Of a stretch of DNA of 17,672 nt, positions 5,153 through 14,121 are shown piece after piece. The DNA is from Acidaminococcaceae bacterium (lineage in GTDB: Bacteria; Bacillota; Negativicutes; Acidaminococcales; Acidaminococcaceae): assembly GCA_017443165.1 (NCBI GenBank), contig JAFSOW010000086.1:1-17672 (forward strand). Direction: 5' to 3'. How positions within the stretch are numbered: the stretch's first letter is position 1; every line of letters starts with the position of its first letter. Both the position numbers and the translations under genes were made by a program. The notes under the pieces are model-generated. The model had not been told where the DNA came from and searched no databases. It saw only the letters and a list, made by a program, of their open reading frames with translations.

Positions 5153-6556
5153 TCAATATACATTCATCACTTTGCCCGGATTCAGGATATCAAGCGGATC
5201 CAGGGCTTTTTTTATGGCTTTCATCATAGCAAGTTCCACCGGATCGGTGTATTTTTCCATCGCATAAACTTTTTTCGCGCCGATGCCGTGCTCGCCGGAA
5301 ATACGGCCGCCCAGACTGTACACGTAGGAATAAGCTGTTTCATGGAAAGCATGCTGCTGTTCTTCCCAGGCCTCGTCACTCATATCACCCTTCATATGCT
5401 GGAAGTGCAGGTTACCATCGCCGGCGTGGGCCAGGCAGAACATGGTGAAATCGTATTTCTTCGCTTCTTCTGTCAGGCGCTTGATGCAATTGGCAATCTG
5501 GTCAACAGGAACAACCAAATCGTCGGACTGGGCAATCTTGCTGAGAGAGCGGGTGGATTCCAGGCAGTTGCGCCGCACGGTCCAGACACGGTCATCTGCT
5601 TCCAGCACATCAATGGCGCCGGATTCTTCACAGATTTCTGCCAGTTTTTCCATTTTGGCGTCCACCTCGTCTTCATTGAAAGTTTCCATGCTGACGATGA
5701 GGTAGCACACGCCCTCATCACAATGGGGCAGCTTAATCTCACTGTATTCACAGGAACTCTTCAGGAAGTTGCTGTCCATGAATTCCACACTGGTGGGTTC
5801 AAGTCCGGCCTTTACCAGATTCGGCACCAGGGTGACGGCCTTATCCAGATCGTCATACACTGCAGCCACATCCACTTTATAGGGAGGAAGCGGTAACAGT
5901 TTCAGGGTCGCTTTGCAAATAATGCCCAACGTGCCTTCCGAACCCATGACCAGCTGTTCCAGACAATACCCGGTGCTGCATTTTTTCAGACGGGATCCCA
6001 GCGTTGTAATTTCACCGGTAGGCGTTACTATTTCTACGGAAAACACCTGATTCCTCGTAGTGCCATAACGTACTGCTTTGTTACCACCTGCGTTGGTAGC
6101 GATATTGCCGCCGATGAGGCAGCTTTCCGCGCTGCATGGGTCACCTGCGTACAGCAGCCCTTTTGCTTTAGCGGCCATCTGGATATCGATGGTACGTGCG
6201 CCGGCTTCGGCTACAGCATACATGGCGTCTTCGTTGATTTCAATAATCTTGTTCATTTTTTCCATGTTCAGCACGATACCGCCCAAAACGGGAATCGCTC
6301 CGTCGGAAACGCTGGTGCCGGCGCTGCGGGGCGTTACCGGCACAACAAACCTGTTGGCCAGTTTCATGACAGCAGCCACTTCCTCCGTCGAATTGACCCA
6401 CACAACCACTTCCGGCAGATGCATCAGGCGGGGATCCGTCTCTTCATCCGTCTTAAAACGGTCCAGGGTTTCCGCATCGGTCTTTACATTGGCTGCGCCA
6501 ACCACTTTTTTCAGTTCTTCCAGCAGTTCAGGGGTAACAGGATTATACTTTGCCAT
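5153..6556 (-). CDS. FAD-linked 2-hydroxyacid oxidase/dehydrogenase, GlcD type (second of two)
   Basis: A 467-residue flavoprotein of the family that has an N-terminal FAD-binding_4 domain and a C-terminal FAD-oxidase_C domain (GlcD, D-lactate and D-2-hydroxyglutarate dehydrogenases). The FAD loop is seen in PRSAGTSVSDGA and GGNIATNAGG. The C-terminal catalytic motifs are AHAGDGNLH and SGEHGIGAKK, and it ends in the usual ILNPGKVMNVY. The size equals the lactate dehydrogenase partner of electron-transfer flavoprotein in acetogens, but no etf, glcE or glcF gene is present here, so the electron acceptor is unknown. The start has a strong ribosome site (AAAGGAG, seven bases upstream). It follows a paralogue by 86 bases and precedes a stress-protein gene by 17. 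Substrate (lactate, glycolate, 2-hydroxyglutarate or another) cannot be read from sequence. Confidence 0.9.
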   Translation of the reverse strand: MAKYNPVTPELLEELKKVVGAANVKTDAETLDRFKTDEETDPRLMHLPEVVVWVNSTEEVAAVMKLANRFVVPVTPRSAGTSVSDGAIPVLGGIVLNMEKMNKIIEINEDAMYAVAEAGARTIDIQMAAKAKGLLYAGDPCSAESCLIGGNIATNAGGNKAVRYGTTRNQVFSVEIVTPTGEITTLGSRLKKCSTGYCLEQLVMGSEGTLGIICKATLKLLPLPPYKVDVAAVYDDLDKAVTLVPNLVKAGLEPTSVEFMDSNFLKSSCEYSEIKLPHCDEGVCYLIVSMETFNEDEVDAKMEKLAEICEESGAIDVLEADDRVWTVRRNCLESTRSLSKIAQSDDLVVPVDQIANCIKRLTEEAKKYDFTMFCLAHAGDGNLHFQHMKGDMSDEAWEEQQHAFHETAYSYVYSLGGRISGEHGIGAKKVYAMEKYTDPVELAMMKAIKKALDPLDILNPGKVMNVY

Positions 6557-6573
6557 ACAAACTCTCCTTTACC

Positions 6574-6611
6574 GGCGTTCCTTTTCTCCGTCGCATCACA
6601 GGCAAAACGCC
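6574..6611. repeat. Short inverted repeat between the two GlcD-type genes
   Basis: GGCGTT (6574-6579) and AACGCC (6606-6611) form six pairs around a 26-base loop in the 86-base gap. It has no U-tract. It may only be chance, or a minor mRNA processing element. Confidence 0.3.
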
Positions 6612-6642
6612 AAAACCTTAAATTTTGCAGATAACAATAAGT

Positions 6643-8034
6643 TTATACATTAAAAATCTTTCCGGGATTCAGGATATTCTTCGGATCCACGGCCCGCTTT
6701 ATTATACGCATGTATTCCAACTCAGCCGGTTCTGTGTATTCTTCCATATAATGCAGCTTCTTGGCGCCAATGCCATGCTCACCGGATAACCTCCCGCCCA
6801 GACTGTAAACGTAGGGATAGGCTTCCCTGTGGAATTTTTCCACATTCTCATTCCACTCTTCTTCCGTCAGATCCTTACGGCACATGCAGACGTGCAAATT
6901 GCCATCCCCGGCATGGCCCAGCACCATGACTTCAAAAGGATAATGGTCTCCCATAGCTTTCACATGCTCGATGGTTTCCGCCACCTTATGCACCGGAACC
7001 ACGAAATCGTCTGTAATGGTCACATCGGACAAAATCCGCAGCGACTCCTGGCAGTTACGGCGCAGGCTCCACAACCGGTCGTCCGCTTCCAGCACTTCCA
7101 GGGCTCCGGCTTCCTCGCAGAGTTCGCTTAATTTTTCCAACCCGGTGTCAAGCTGGTTTTCATCAAAAGTTTCCACCGTTACATATACAAAGTTGGCAAT
7201 GTCCCGGTGGGGCACGTCGATTTCACAAAACGCCGTGCTGCTGCGGACAAAACTGTTGTCCATAAACTCGATGCTGGTAGGATTCAGGCCTGCTTTAATT
7301 ACAGTGGGAACCAGACGGGCGGCCTTTTCCACGGAATCAAACATAGCCAGCACGTCAAACCGGTACGGAGGCAGAGGCTGTAATTTCAGGGTAACTTCCG
7401 TAATGATGCCCAGAGTCCCTTCCGATCCCATGATCAGCTGCTCCAGCGCATAGCCTGTCGTCTTCTTCTTCAGGCAGGCGCCCACATGCATGATTTCTCC
7501 CATAGGGGAAACTACGGTCATACCGTACACCTGATCCCTTGTTACGCCGTAGCGGATTGCCTTCATGCCGCCTGCATTGGTTGCCAGGTTGCCGCCGATC
7601 TGGCAGGTTTCCGCGCTGCTGGGATCTCCCGCATATACCAGGTTATGTTTCTTTGCAGCAGCTTGACATTCTTTTACCAGGGCCCCGGCTTCCGCAACCA
7701 GATACAGACCTTCCGTGTTCACTTCCAGGATGCGGTTCATGCGCCCCATCAACAGGATAATCCCCCCGCATACTGCGATAGCACCGTCAGCCAGGCTGGT
7801 CCCGGCACTGCGCACCGTAATGGGAATATTTGCTTCATTGGCAAGCTTCACGACAGCCGCCACTTCTTCCGTTGAACCGGGGGCCACTACCGCTTCCGGC
7901 GTATGGAATTTGGCAGGATCAGTTTCTTCGTCTGTTTTGTACTGATCCAACGTGTCCGGATCCGCATATACATGCTCTTTACCAACAATGGCCTGCAAGC
8001 CAGCTATAAATTTTTCGTCAACTTTGTTATACAT
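6643..8034 (-). CDS. FAD-linked 2-hydroxyacid oxidase/dehydrogenase, GlcD type (first of two)
   Basis: A 463-residue paralogue of the next gene, with the same two-domain plan. Visible are the FAD loop (VRSAGTSLADGA, GGNLATNAGG), the GHAGDGNLH motif, SGEHGIGAKK and the end ILNPGKIFNV. By eye more than half of the residues agree with the paralogue, so the pair arose by duplication and each copy kept its active-site motifs. The frame is open to a TTG at 8049, but that TTG overlaps the ribosome site GAGGGGG (8047-8041); ATG 8034, six bases after it, is the start (MYNKVDEKF). It leads a three-gene unit (this gene, its paralogue, the stress protein) with a promoter at 8061-8089. A likely role is oxidation of D-lactate or a related 2-hydroxyacid in an anaerobe; the exact substrate is open. 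Confidence 0.9.
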   Translation of the reverse strand: MYNKVDEKFIAGLQAIVGKEHVYADPDTLDQYKTDEETDPAKFHTPEAVVAPGSTEEVAAVVKLANEANIPITVRSAGTSLADGAIAVCGGIILLMGRMNRILEVNTEGLYLVAEAGALVKECQAAAKKHNLVYAGDPSSAETCQIGGNLATNAGGMKAIRYGVTRDQVYGMTVVSPMGEIMHVGACLKKKTTGYALEQLIMGSEGTLGIITEVTLKLQPLPPYRFDVLAMFDSVEKAARLVPTVIKAGLNPTSIEFMDNSFVRSSTAFCEIDVPHRDIANFVYVTVETFDENQLDTGLEKLSELCEEAGALEVLEADDRLWSLRRNCQESLRILSDVTITDDFVVPVHKVAETIEHVKAMGDHYPFEVMVLGHAGDGNLHVCMCRKDLTEEEWNENVEKFHREAYPYVYSLGGRLSGEHGIGAKKLHYMEEYTEPAELEYMRIIKRAVDPKNILNPGKIFNV

Positions 8035-8060
8035 ATGTTTCCCCCTCAAATTTTTTCTTT

Positions 8061-8089
8061 ATTATAACACTTTTTTATTTAGTTAGGAA
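8061..8089 (-). promoter_or_regulatory. Promoter of the GlcD-type operon
   Basis: A perfect TATAAT (8066-8061) stands 26 bases before the start codon's A, with a weak TTCCTA (8089-8084) at 17-base spacing. The weak first box could mean activator dependence. No clear terminator separates this unit from the RocB-like gene, so some read-through is possible. Confidence 0.55.
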
Positions 8090-8154
8090 CTGTGAAGAAA
8101 TAAAATGAATAATATCATACAGGACAGGTCAGATGTGCGAGGTACTCAATTTAT

Positions 8155-9753
8155 TTAGGCCAGTGAATACCATACGCAGTGCAGCAGTTTGCGTAAAACC
8201 TCCGGGTATTCTTCCGTCAGGCTGTTCCGGTTGACCCGTTCCCCAATCTGATGCAAATCCTTACCCCAGGGGCCAAATAAAAAGAAAGGAATCTGCAGCC
8301 TCGCCAATGCTTCCATATCAAACTGGTAATCCGGTCCCCACAACGGCGTATTAGCTTGGTACACAGGGTTTTTCGCATTATTGGAAAGCCCGCAGTAACT
8401 ACAGTCAGATACACCCGGGAAATAGCTTTTAATTATAACATCCTGCATGGCCGACAAGACTTTTTTATAAACTTCAAACCGTTCAGCGTCCTTTATATCT
8501 TCACTACGTACCGCCGGATAATACGGCGGGGCAAAACCAAACAGGACCACGGGCTTGTCAAAGTTCAGAAAATCCAGCGTCTGCTGCATCATCCACAGGG
8601 TAACTTCGGGAAATGTTTTATGCTCGTTCTGCAACAGTATTTCTTTCTTCCGTTCCGTTTCCTGCCAGAATTCTTTAAAGCCATTGTGCTGCTTTGCCTG
8701 TTGCCATAAGGTCACCCACGTCATCACTTTAACAGAATGGCCCATGTCGGCTACGGCCCTTTTAATCTTCCCCAGAAAATAGGCCATCACCTGGGCAGGT
8801 GTTTTCCGGAACGTAAGTACATTGCAATACCCCGCCGCACGCTTCGGCAGTGAAAAATCATACCCTTCTTTCAAATCCCGGGTGTACATCCAAACCGGTG
8901 GCACCGAAACTTCATTCCCAAAGGTTTCCGCAAAGGTTTCATCACCTTCTGTCGCCGCTACAATACGGGACAGAATACCTACCGGGTTAACACCTTCCCG
9001 GTAACTCCCCACCTGTACCAATTTGCCCTGTACCAGTATAACCGGCAGCAACTTGCCGATACTACCGGAATAAACTACTTGCGTCTTTCCGTCGGGCAGT
9101 TTCTGGTTAGGTTCCGAACAAACCGCTAAACAGTAATCCAAATGATACCGGTCTTTCAGTTGTTCCAGCAACGGCAGGGAACCCCGCATACCAACAGAAA
9201 ACGATTCTTCGTCAGGTACGGATATAAACAGCAGCGCGCCCTGTCCTTCATTCGTTTCCCCTGCATTGTGCAACGCGGCTTCAGCCTGTTCTGTAAGCAA
9301 CGCCATCTGCACTGCAGTTCCACCCAGCATATCGCAGCTTCCTCTGCCAAACAGCCACTCTCCGGAAAGCAGGTCCGTATAGGCTTCTGCAGAAAGTGTT
9401 TCTGCATTCAAATGGGAGGCAATTTCATCCAGATCAAATGCCCAGGGAGCTGCCTCACCATAAACGTCTGCAGAAACTACATCGTGATGCCCCATGAAAA
9501 CTACTGCCGGCAAATTTTCAACCTTCAATTTTTCGCAAATGCCAGACGGTTTCACCATTGCCCAGACAGCACTGCGGTTCAGGGCATCTCCCGGAATGGG
9601 GAGCGTTCCACATAATTCCGGATATTTCTTAAAATATGGCTGCTTCCGGAAAAATTCCAGCATCCATAGTTCCGCAGCAATCTCTTTTTCGGTATTGGTA
9701 ACAGCAGCGCAAGCCATCAGGCCCTGCAAAATATCAATAATTCTATCTTTCAT
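8155..9753 (-). CDS. M20-family metallopeptidase similar to RocB
   Basis: A 532-residue protein of the M20 zinc peptidase/deacylase clan, closest in length and layout to RocB (arginine utilisation protein, about 560 residues), whose exact reaction is not known. Metal and catalytic residues are visible: H89 and D91 in GHHDVV, D141 in GRGSCDMLGG, catalytic E182 with ligand E183 in PDEES, an SEP motif after it, and a late histidine in GPWGKDLHQIGERV. The usual lysine after D-M in this motif is leucine here (CDMLGG). The start at 9753 follows the preceding gene by 14 bases; its ribosome site is weak, so translation is probably coupled. No arginine-pathway gene is nearby, so an arginine role is not supported by context; an amidohydrolase acting on a peptide or acylated amino acid is a fair guess. 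Confidence 0.8.
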   Translation of the reverse strand: MKDRIIDILQGLMACAAVTNTEKEIAAELWMLEFFRKQPYFKKYPELCGTLPIPGDALNRSAVWAMVKPSGICEKLKVENLPAVVFMGHHDVVSADVYGEAAPWAFDLDEIASHLNAETLSAEAYTDLLSGEWLFGRGSCDMLGGTAVQMALLTEQAEAALHNAGETNEGQGALLFISVPDEESFSVGMRGSLPLLEQLKDRYHLDYCLAVCSEPNQKLPDGKTQVVYSGSIGKLLPVILVQGKLVQVGSYREGVNPVGILSRIVAATEGDETFAETFGNEVSVPPVWMYTRDLKEGYDFSLPKRAAGYCNVLTFRKTPAQVMAYFLGKIKRAVADMGHSVKVMTWVTLWQQAKQHNGFKEFWQETERKKEILLQNEHKTFPEVTLWMMQQTLDFLNFDKPVVLFGFAPPYYPAVRSEDIKDAERFEVYKKVLSAMQDVIIKSYFPGVSDCSYCGLSNNAKNPVYQANTPLWGPDYQFDMEALARLQIPFFLFGPWGKDLHQIGERVNRNSLTEEYPEVLRKLLHCVWYSLA

Positions 9754-9767
9754 AATTCTGAATCATC

Positions 9768-10544
9768 TTAATCCCGTAACTTTACAATCGGCTGTTTCTC
9801 CCAAGGCAAATATTGGTAAGTCGTACAGAAAACCCAGGCCTTGTACTGTTCTTCCACATCTTTTGTTTCCTTCGCCTTGTTCACATCCCGGATGCCCGCC
9901 GCCGACAGCGGAAAATAATTGTATGCTTCTGCAAACAGGGCACAAGCTTCTGCCGATTTTCCTTCTTTCTGCTTCTGCTCCGCCAGAAAGCGCAGGCTGT
10001 AGAAAATATACGGATTCACCGCATCATACAGCGGGTCGGGGATAATGGGCTGCGGCGCATGGGACTGCAGTTTTTCATTCTTCACCATCTCTTCTGCGTC
10101 AGCGACAGCTTGTTCTAAATTCCCGCTTTCCGCCAGTACGTTTAGCCGCCGGTACCAGATATCACCGCGTGCTTCCGTATGAAAACGGTAGGGAAATTTC
10201 CGGCAGATTTTAAACGCCCTGTCCAGATACTGCAGAGATGCACCGCCGTTTTTTGTCAGCTTCCAGATGATCTCCGAAATATCACGCAGGCTCAGTACAA
10301 AATGCTCCGCTTCGCACATGCCCTGATCCGGATGATCGTCCAGATCAGGCTCTACATCATTGATGAAGGTACTTAACACCGTCAGGGCGCCTTCCACATC
10401 CTTAATGAAGTACAGCACCCGGCCTACAATAGCGCGACACAGCCAGTTATTCTTGTCACTTACAAAACCCGGGGGAACAGGCCATTCCCCGGTTGTGCAT
10501 TTTGTTACATACATTTTCCATTCCTGATCGTCAATATCTCTCAT
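9768..10544 (-). CDS. Unrecognised TPR-like protein, 258 residues
   Basis: I cannot name a family. The product is soluble, without signal peptide or membrane span, and rich in tryptophan, cysteine and acidic residues. Three stretches look like tetratricopeptide-type helix pairs: about 35-62 (VGRVLYFIKDVEGALTVLS), about 127-158 (WYRRLNVLAESGNLEQAVA), and about 178-212 (YSLRFLAEQKQKEGKSAEA, then CALFAEAYNYFP). Such repeats normally bind other proteins or peptides. An excellent ribosome site (AAGGGGG, eight bases upstream) fixes the start. It lies 87 bases after the YdjM-like gene and 14 bases before the RocB-like gene, so the three are probably co-transcribed. A partner role for the peptidase is suggested only by proximity. 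Confidence 0.75.
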   Translation of the reverse strand: MRDIDDQEWKMYVTKCTTGEWPVPPGFVSDKNNWLCRAIVGRVLYFIKDVEGALTVLSTFINDVEPDLDDHPDQGMCEAEHFVLSLRDISEIIWKLTKNGGASLQYLDRAFKICRKFPYRFHTEARGDIWYRRLNVLAESGNLEQAVADAEEMVKNEKLQSHAPQPIIPDPLYDAVNPYIFYSLRFLAEQKQKEGKSAEACALFAEAYNYFPLSAAGIRDVNKAKETKDVEEQYKAWVFCTTYQYLPWEKQPIVKLRD

Positions 10545-10631
10545 ACTTGTTTCCCCCTTAACTCTTTTCCGCTAAGTCTGTTCCCCTATCGTTTTCATTG
10601 TTGCTCCCTGCTCCGCAGTTCACTATCTGAC

Positions 10632-11084
10632 TTACAATTTTCCCGCAGACAGATACAGAATCGCGCAATATGTTATAACGAAGAGACATTCTCCAACAGA
10701 ACCTGTCTTAAACAAACGTGGCAGCACCATTGTCCGTTTATTCGGATACAGAAACGGAACCGGCCCGCATATTGCATCTTCCAGTATATGGAGCAGTGCC
10801 CCGGCGGAAAACCAGAACAAAAACATGCGGCTCATATGCAGGATTCCCGTCTGCCACATCTGTATTCCCGTTACAAAAAGCGCCTCCGGTGTCCAGAAGC
10901 ATGCCATCGCAGCCACATACAGCACGAACCAGTGAGAATAGGAACGGTGGGAGGACTGCCAGAACAGTCCTTCCGACTTGTCAGGGAACAGGCTGCCGAG
11001 CATCGCGCTTCCGGCAATGAATACGTTTTGTGTCGCCACATACAACGTTGCGAATGTGACAATGCTGTGTGATACACCGGTCAA
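10632..11084 (-). CDS. YdjM-family membrane protein (predicted metal-dependent hydrolase fold)
   Basis: A 150-residue integral membrane protein. Hallmarks of the YdjM family (PF04307) are an N-terminal histidine (VSHSIVTFATLY), GSLFPDKSEG with an acidic metal-type residue, HRSYSHWF, and HILEDAICGPVPFLYP. About four hydrophobic segments are visible (8-30, 50-68, 88-103, 130-146). The family is annotated as membrane-bound hydrolase, but the reaction is unknown. The start is TTG at 11084, supported by AGGGGG nine bases upstream and by the histidine motif right after it. The start lies only 18 bases past the gatB terminator, leaving little room for a separate promoter. It heads the unit with the TPR-like and RocB-like genes. 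Confidence 0.8.
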   Translation of the reverse strand: MTGVSHSIVTFATLYVATQNVFIAGSAMLGSLFPDKSEGLFWQSSHRSYSHWFVLYVAAMACFWTPEALFVTGIQMWQTGILHMSRMFLFWFSAGALLHILEDAICGPVPFLYPNKRTMVLPRLFKTGSVGECLFVITYCAILYLSAGKL

Positions 11085-11102
11085 TGCTCAAATCCCCCTG
11101 TT

Positions 11103-11142
11103 AAAAAAACAGCGCGGTCTGCATTAAATTTGCAAACCGCGC
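11103..11142 (-). terminator. Intrinsic terminator of the gatCAB operon
   Basis: On the minus strand GCGCGGTTTGCA (11142-11131) pairs with TGCAGACCGCGC (11123-11112), one G-U pair, around a seven-base loop; TGTTTTTTT follows. It lies 54 bases past the gatB stop and right before the ribosome site of the YdjM-like gene, so incomplete termination may feed that gene. Confidence 0.92.
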
Positions 11143-11195
11143 CTGTGTTCGTAATCAACTACAGAAATGCTGTTATTTATAATTTCAGCCAATCT

Positions 11196-12641
11196 TTATT
11201 GCAGTTTTTCCATCAGCATCTTGTTGACCATGCCCGGATTTGCTTTTCCGTGGGTAGCTTTCATGATTTGCCCCACCAGGAAACCGAGAGCCTTTTTCTT
11301 GCCGGCCTTGAAGTCTGCAATGGATTGGGGATTGGCAGCAATCACTTCGTCTACCAGTTTGCCCAGTTCGCCCGCATCGCTGACCTGTTCCAACCCCAGC
11401 TTCTTCACCAGTGCTTCCGGTGCTTCATTTACTTTAAGCATCTCCGCAAAGACCTGCTTGGCCAGTTTGCTGGACAGCACGCCTTTGTCAATCAGGTTAA
11501 CCAGCTCGCCAAGATGGTCCGGTGTTATCCTGAATTCCGGATTGTCGATTTCAATGCCTTCCGCGTTCAGGAAGCCGGCCACATCTCCGATCAGCCAGTT
11601 GGACAGGGCTTTCAGGTTCTTCGTGGCTTTGGTGCCTGCATCAAAATAATCCGCTACCTTTTTGCTGGCCACGATGATATCCGCGTTATCTTCCGGAACA
11701 TCTTCCGCCAGCAGCCGTTCCTTACGGGCTGAAGGCAGTTCCGGCAGGGTCGCCTTGATCTCGTCGATCCAGGCCTGATCCAGATTGACCGGCACCAGGT
11801 CCGGTTCCGGGAAGTAACGGTAGTCGTGGGCTTCTTCCTTGGAACGCATGGACAGGGTCACGCCGTTAGCGTCGTCCCAGGTACGGGTTTCCTGCACTAC
11901 GTGTCCGCCGTCTTCCACGATTTCGATCTGGCGTTCCACTTCATACTCAATAGCCCGTTCCAGTGCGCGGAAGGAGTTCAGGTTTTTGATTTCGGCACGG
12001 GTGCCGAATTCCGTAGCGCCTTCCGGCATAACGGAAATATTGGCATCGCAGCGGAGACTGCCTTCCTGCATTTTGCAGTCGCAGACATCCGTGTATTCCA
12101 AAATCGCCTTCAACTGTTCCATGTAAGCACGGGCTTCCGCCGCGCTGCGCATATCCGGTTCGGATACGATTTCAATCAGGGGCACGCCGGCGCGGTTGTA
12201 GTCAACCGCAGAATAATCAGACGTGCTGATGGTCAGGCCGCTGTGTACCAGCTTGCCGGCATCTTCTTCCATATGGATACGGGTAATGCCGATGCGTTTT
12301 TTCTCACCGTTGACACGAATATCAATATGCCCGCCCAGACATATAGGCTCATCCCACTGGGAAATCTGGTAATTCTTCGCCAAATCGGGATAGAAGTAAT
12401 TCTTGCGGTCCATCTTATTGAATTTCTGAATGTCGCAGTTCAGCGCCAGACCGGCACGGATTGCAAATTCAACGACCCGTTTGTTCAGTACCGGCAGGGC
12501 TCCGGGCATGCCCAGGCAGACCGGGCATACATGGGTATTGGGTTCCGCGCCGAATTCCGTGGAGCAGGAGCAGAACGCTTTGGTTTTTGTTTTTAATTCA
12601 GCATGGACTTCCAGACCGATAACAGTAATATAATTTTTCAT
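11196..12641 (-). CDS. gatB: Asp/Glu-tRNA amidotransferase subunit B
   Basis: GatB phosphorylates the misacylated Glu-tRNAGln (or Asp-tRNAAsn) and amidates it with ammonia delivered from GatA. The 481 residues match the normal length. Visible are the N-terminal VIGLEVHAEL with metal-type E11 and H13, the zinc cysteines C24, C26, C39 and C42 (CSC and CPVC), the DANISVMP and RAEIKNLNS motifs of the catalytic part, and the helical YqeY-like tail that grips tRNA (from about 320 to the end, with GLVKKLGLEQ-type repeats). The start overlaps the gatA stop by one base (TAATG), and the ribosome site GGGAGG lies inside the last codons of gatA, so translation is coupled. It is the last gene of gatCAB, followed by a strong terminator. 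Confidence 0.97.
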   Translation of the reverse strand: MKNYITVIGLEVHAELKTKTKAFCSCSTEFGAEPNTHVCPVCLGMPGALPVLNKRVVEFAIRAGLALNCDIQKFNKMDRKNYFYPDLAKNYQISQWDEPICLGGHIDIRVNGEKKRIGITRIHMEEDAGKLVHSGLTISTSDYSAVDYNRAGVPLIEIVSEPDMRSAAEARAYMEQLKAILEYTDVCDCKMQEGSLRCDANISVMPEGATEFGTRAEIKNLNSFRALERAIEYEVERQIEIVEDGGHVVQETRTWDDANGVTLSMRSKEEAHDYRYFPEPDLVPVNLDQAWIDEIKATLPELPSARKERLLAEDVPEDNADIIVASKKVADYFDAGTKATKNLKALSNWLIGDVAGFLNAEGIEIDNPEFRITPDHLGELVNLIDKGVLSSKLAKQVFAEMLKVNEAPEALVKKLGLEQVSDAGELGKLVDEVIAANPQSIADFKAGKKKALGFLVGQIMKATHGKANPGMVNKMLMEKLQ

Positions 12642-14107
12642 TATTTGTTACCTCCCAACGGCGCTACCGCTTTATGAAATTCCGTTGCCTGCTCAAAGGT
12701 GTAAGCAGCCCGCAGCAGGGTTTCTTCGTCCAGCGCTTTGCCAATCAGCTGCAGACCTACCGGCATGCCGTCCGCAAAGCCGCAGGGAATGGAGATACCG
12801 GGCAGACCGGCCATGTTCACCGGAATCGTAGTTACGTCCAGCATGTAGATTGCCAGGGGATCCATCTTGCCGTCCAGCGGGTACGCCACTACCGGAGATG
12901 TCGGGGTCAGCAGCACATCCACTTTCCGGAATACTTCGTCAAAGTCTTTGCGAATCAGGGTACGAACCTGCATGGCTTTCTTATAATAAGCATCATAATA
13001 ACCGGAACTCAGCACATACGTGCCCAGCATGATGCGGCGTTTAACCTCGCTGCCAAAGCCTTCCGTACGGCTCAGTTTTGTCATTTCCGGCGCGCTCTTG
13101 GCCTCTTTGTTACGATAGCCGTAACGCACACCGTCATAGCGTGCCAGGTTGGCAGAAGCTTCCGCAGGCGCGATGATGTAATACGTAATTACGGCATATT
13201 CCGTATGGGGCAGGGAAACTTCCACAATTTCCGCGCCCAGTTCTTTGTATTTTTCCACCGCCAGCATAATCTGCTCTTTGACTTTAGCATTAATGCCTTC
13301 GCCAAAGTATTCTTTCGGCAGGCCGATGCGCAGGCCTTTTACATCCTGCCGCAGCGCCTTGGTAAAGTCGGGCACATCCACCGGCAGAGAGGTAGAGTCG
13401 TGAGCATCGACGCCGCAGATGGTGTTCAATACGATAGCCGCGTCGGTTACGTCACGGGTGATAGGCCCGATCTGATCCAGTGAAGAAGCAAATGCGACAC
13501 AGCCATAGCGGGACACACGCCCGTAAGTCGGTTTAATACCAACCACGCCGTTGAAGGATGCCGGCTGGCGGATGGATCCGCCGGTATCGGAACCCAGGGA
13601 CCAGATGGCTTCACCGGCCGCAATAGCCGCTGCGCTGCCGCCGGAGGAACCGCCGGGCACGCAGTCCAGATTCCAGGCGTTATGGGTCTTTTTCATATAA
13701 GAAGTTTCCGTGGTAGAACCCATGGCGAATTCGTCCATGTTTGTCTTGCCCAGGAAAATGGTTTCGTCCTTACGAAGATTTGCGATTACATGGGCGTCGT
13801 ACACCGGAATGAAATTGTCCAGGATGTGGGACGAACAGGTAGTGCGCAGCCCTTTGGTGCTGATATTATCTTTGATGGCGCCCGGAATACCGGCCAACGG
13901 TTTGATAGTTTCGCCCGCGGCAATCATGGCGTCCACTTTGGCCGCCTGGGCCAGGGCGTTTTCTTTGTCCAGCGTCACATAAGCGCCGATTTTTTCTTCC
14001 ACTTCATCGATGCGGTCGTACACCGCTTTGGTCAGCTCAACGGAGCTGAGCTGTTTATTTTGCAGTTGTTCATGCAGTTCATGAACGGTGCTTTCGTATA
14101 ACTTCAC
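12641..14107 (-). CDS. gatA: Asp/Glu-tRNA amidotransferase subunit A
   Basis: The glutaminase subunit: it releases ammonia from glutamine or asparagine and channels it to GatB. The 488-residue amidase-signature protein keeps the full Ser-cisSer-Lys triad: K79 in GAIKDN, S154 in [10 protein letters not shown] and S178 in GSDTGGSIR. The glycine- and serine-rich signature continues to [18 protein letters not shown]. The start is GTG at 14107, with GGGAGG eight bases upstream, and it stands 14 bases after gatC. The gene order C-A-B is the usual Firmicute one. The presence of GatCAB suggests that glutamine (and perhaps asparagine) is charged to tRNA indirectly in this organism. Confidence 0.97.
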   Translation of the reverse strand: MKLYESTVHELHEQLQNKQLSSVELTKAVYDRIDEVEEKIGAYVTLDKENALAQAAKVDAMIAAGETIKPLAGIPGAIKDNISTKGLRTTCSSHILDNFIPVYDAHVIANLRKDETIFLGKTNMDEFAMGSTTETSYMKKTHNAWNLDCVPGGSSGGSAAAIAAGEAIWSLGSDTGGSIRQPASFNGVVGIKPTYGRVSRYGCVAFASSLDQIGPITRDVTDAAIVLNTICGVDAHDSTSLPVDVPDFTKALRQDVKGLRIGLPKEYFGEGINAKVKEQIMLAVEKYKELGAEIVEVSLPHTEYAVITYYIIAPAEASANLARYDGVRYGYRNKEAKSAPEMTKLSRTEGFGSEVKRRIMLGTYVLSSGYYDAYYKKAMQVRTLIRKDFDEVFRKVDVLLTPTSPVVAYPLDGKMDPLAIYMLDVTTIPVNMAGLPGISIPCGFADGMPVGLQLIGKALDEETLLRAAYTFEQATEFHKAVAPLGGNK

Positions 14108-14121
14108 AGTCCTTGCCTCCC

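Noticed and set aside
5154..5156. TTG at 5156 as the start of the stress-protein gene
   Set aside because: The ribosome site AAAGGAG lies downstream of it and exactly nine bases before ATG 5135. The same reasoning rejects TTG 8049 for the first GlcD-type gene.
10572..10598. Eight-residue frame MKTIGEQT with a GGGAG ahead of it
   Set aside because: Too short and without any support beyond a ribosome-like site in a purine-rich gap; could be a leader peptide, but nothing shows it.
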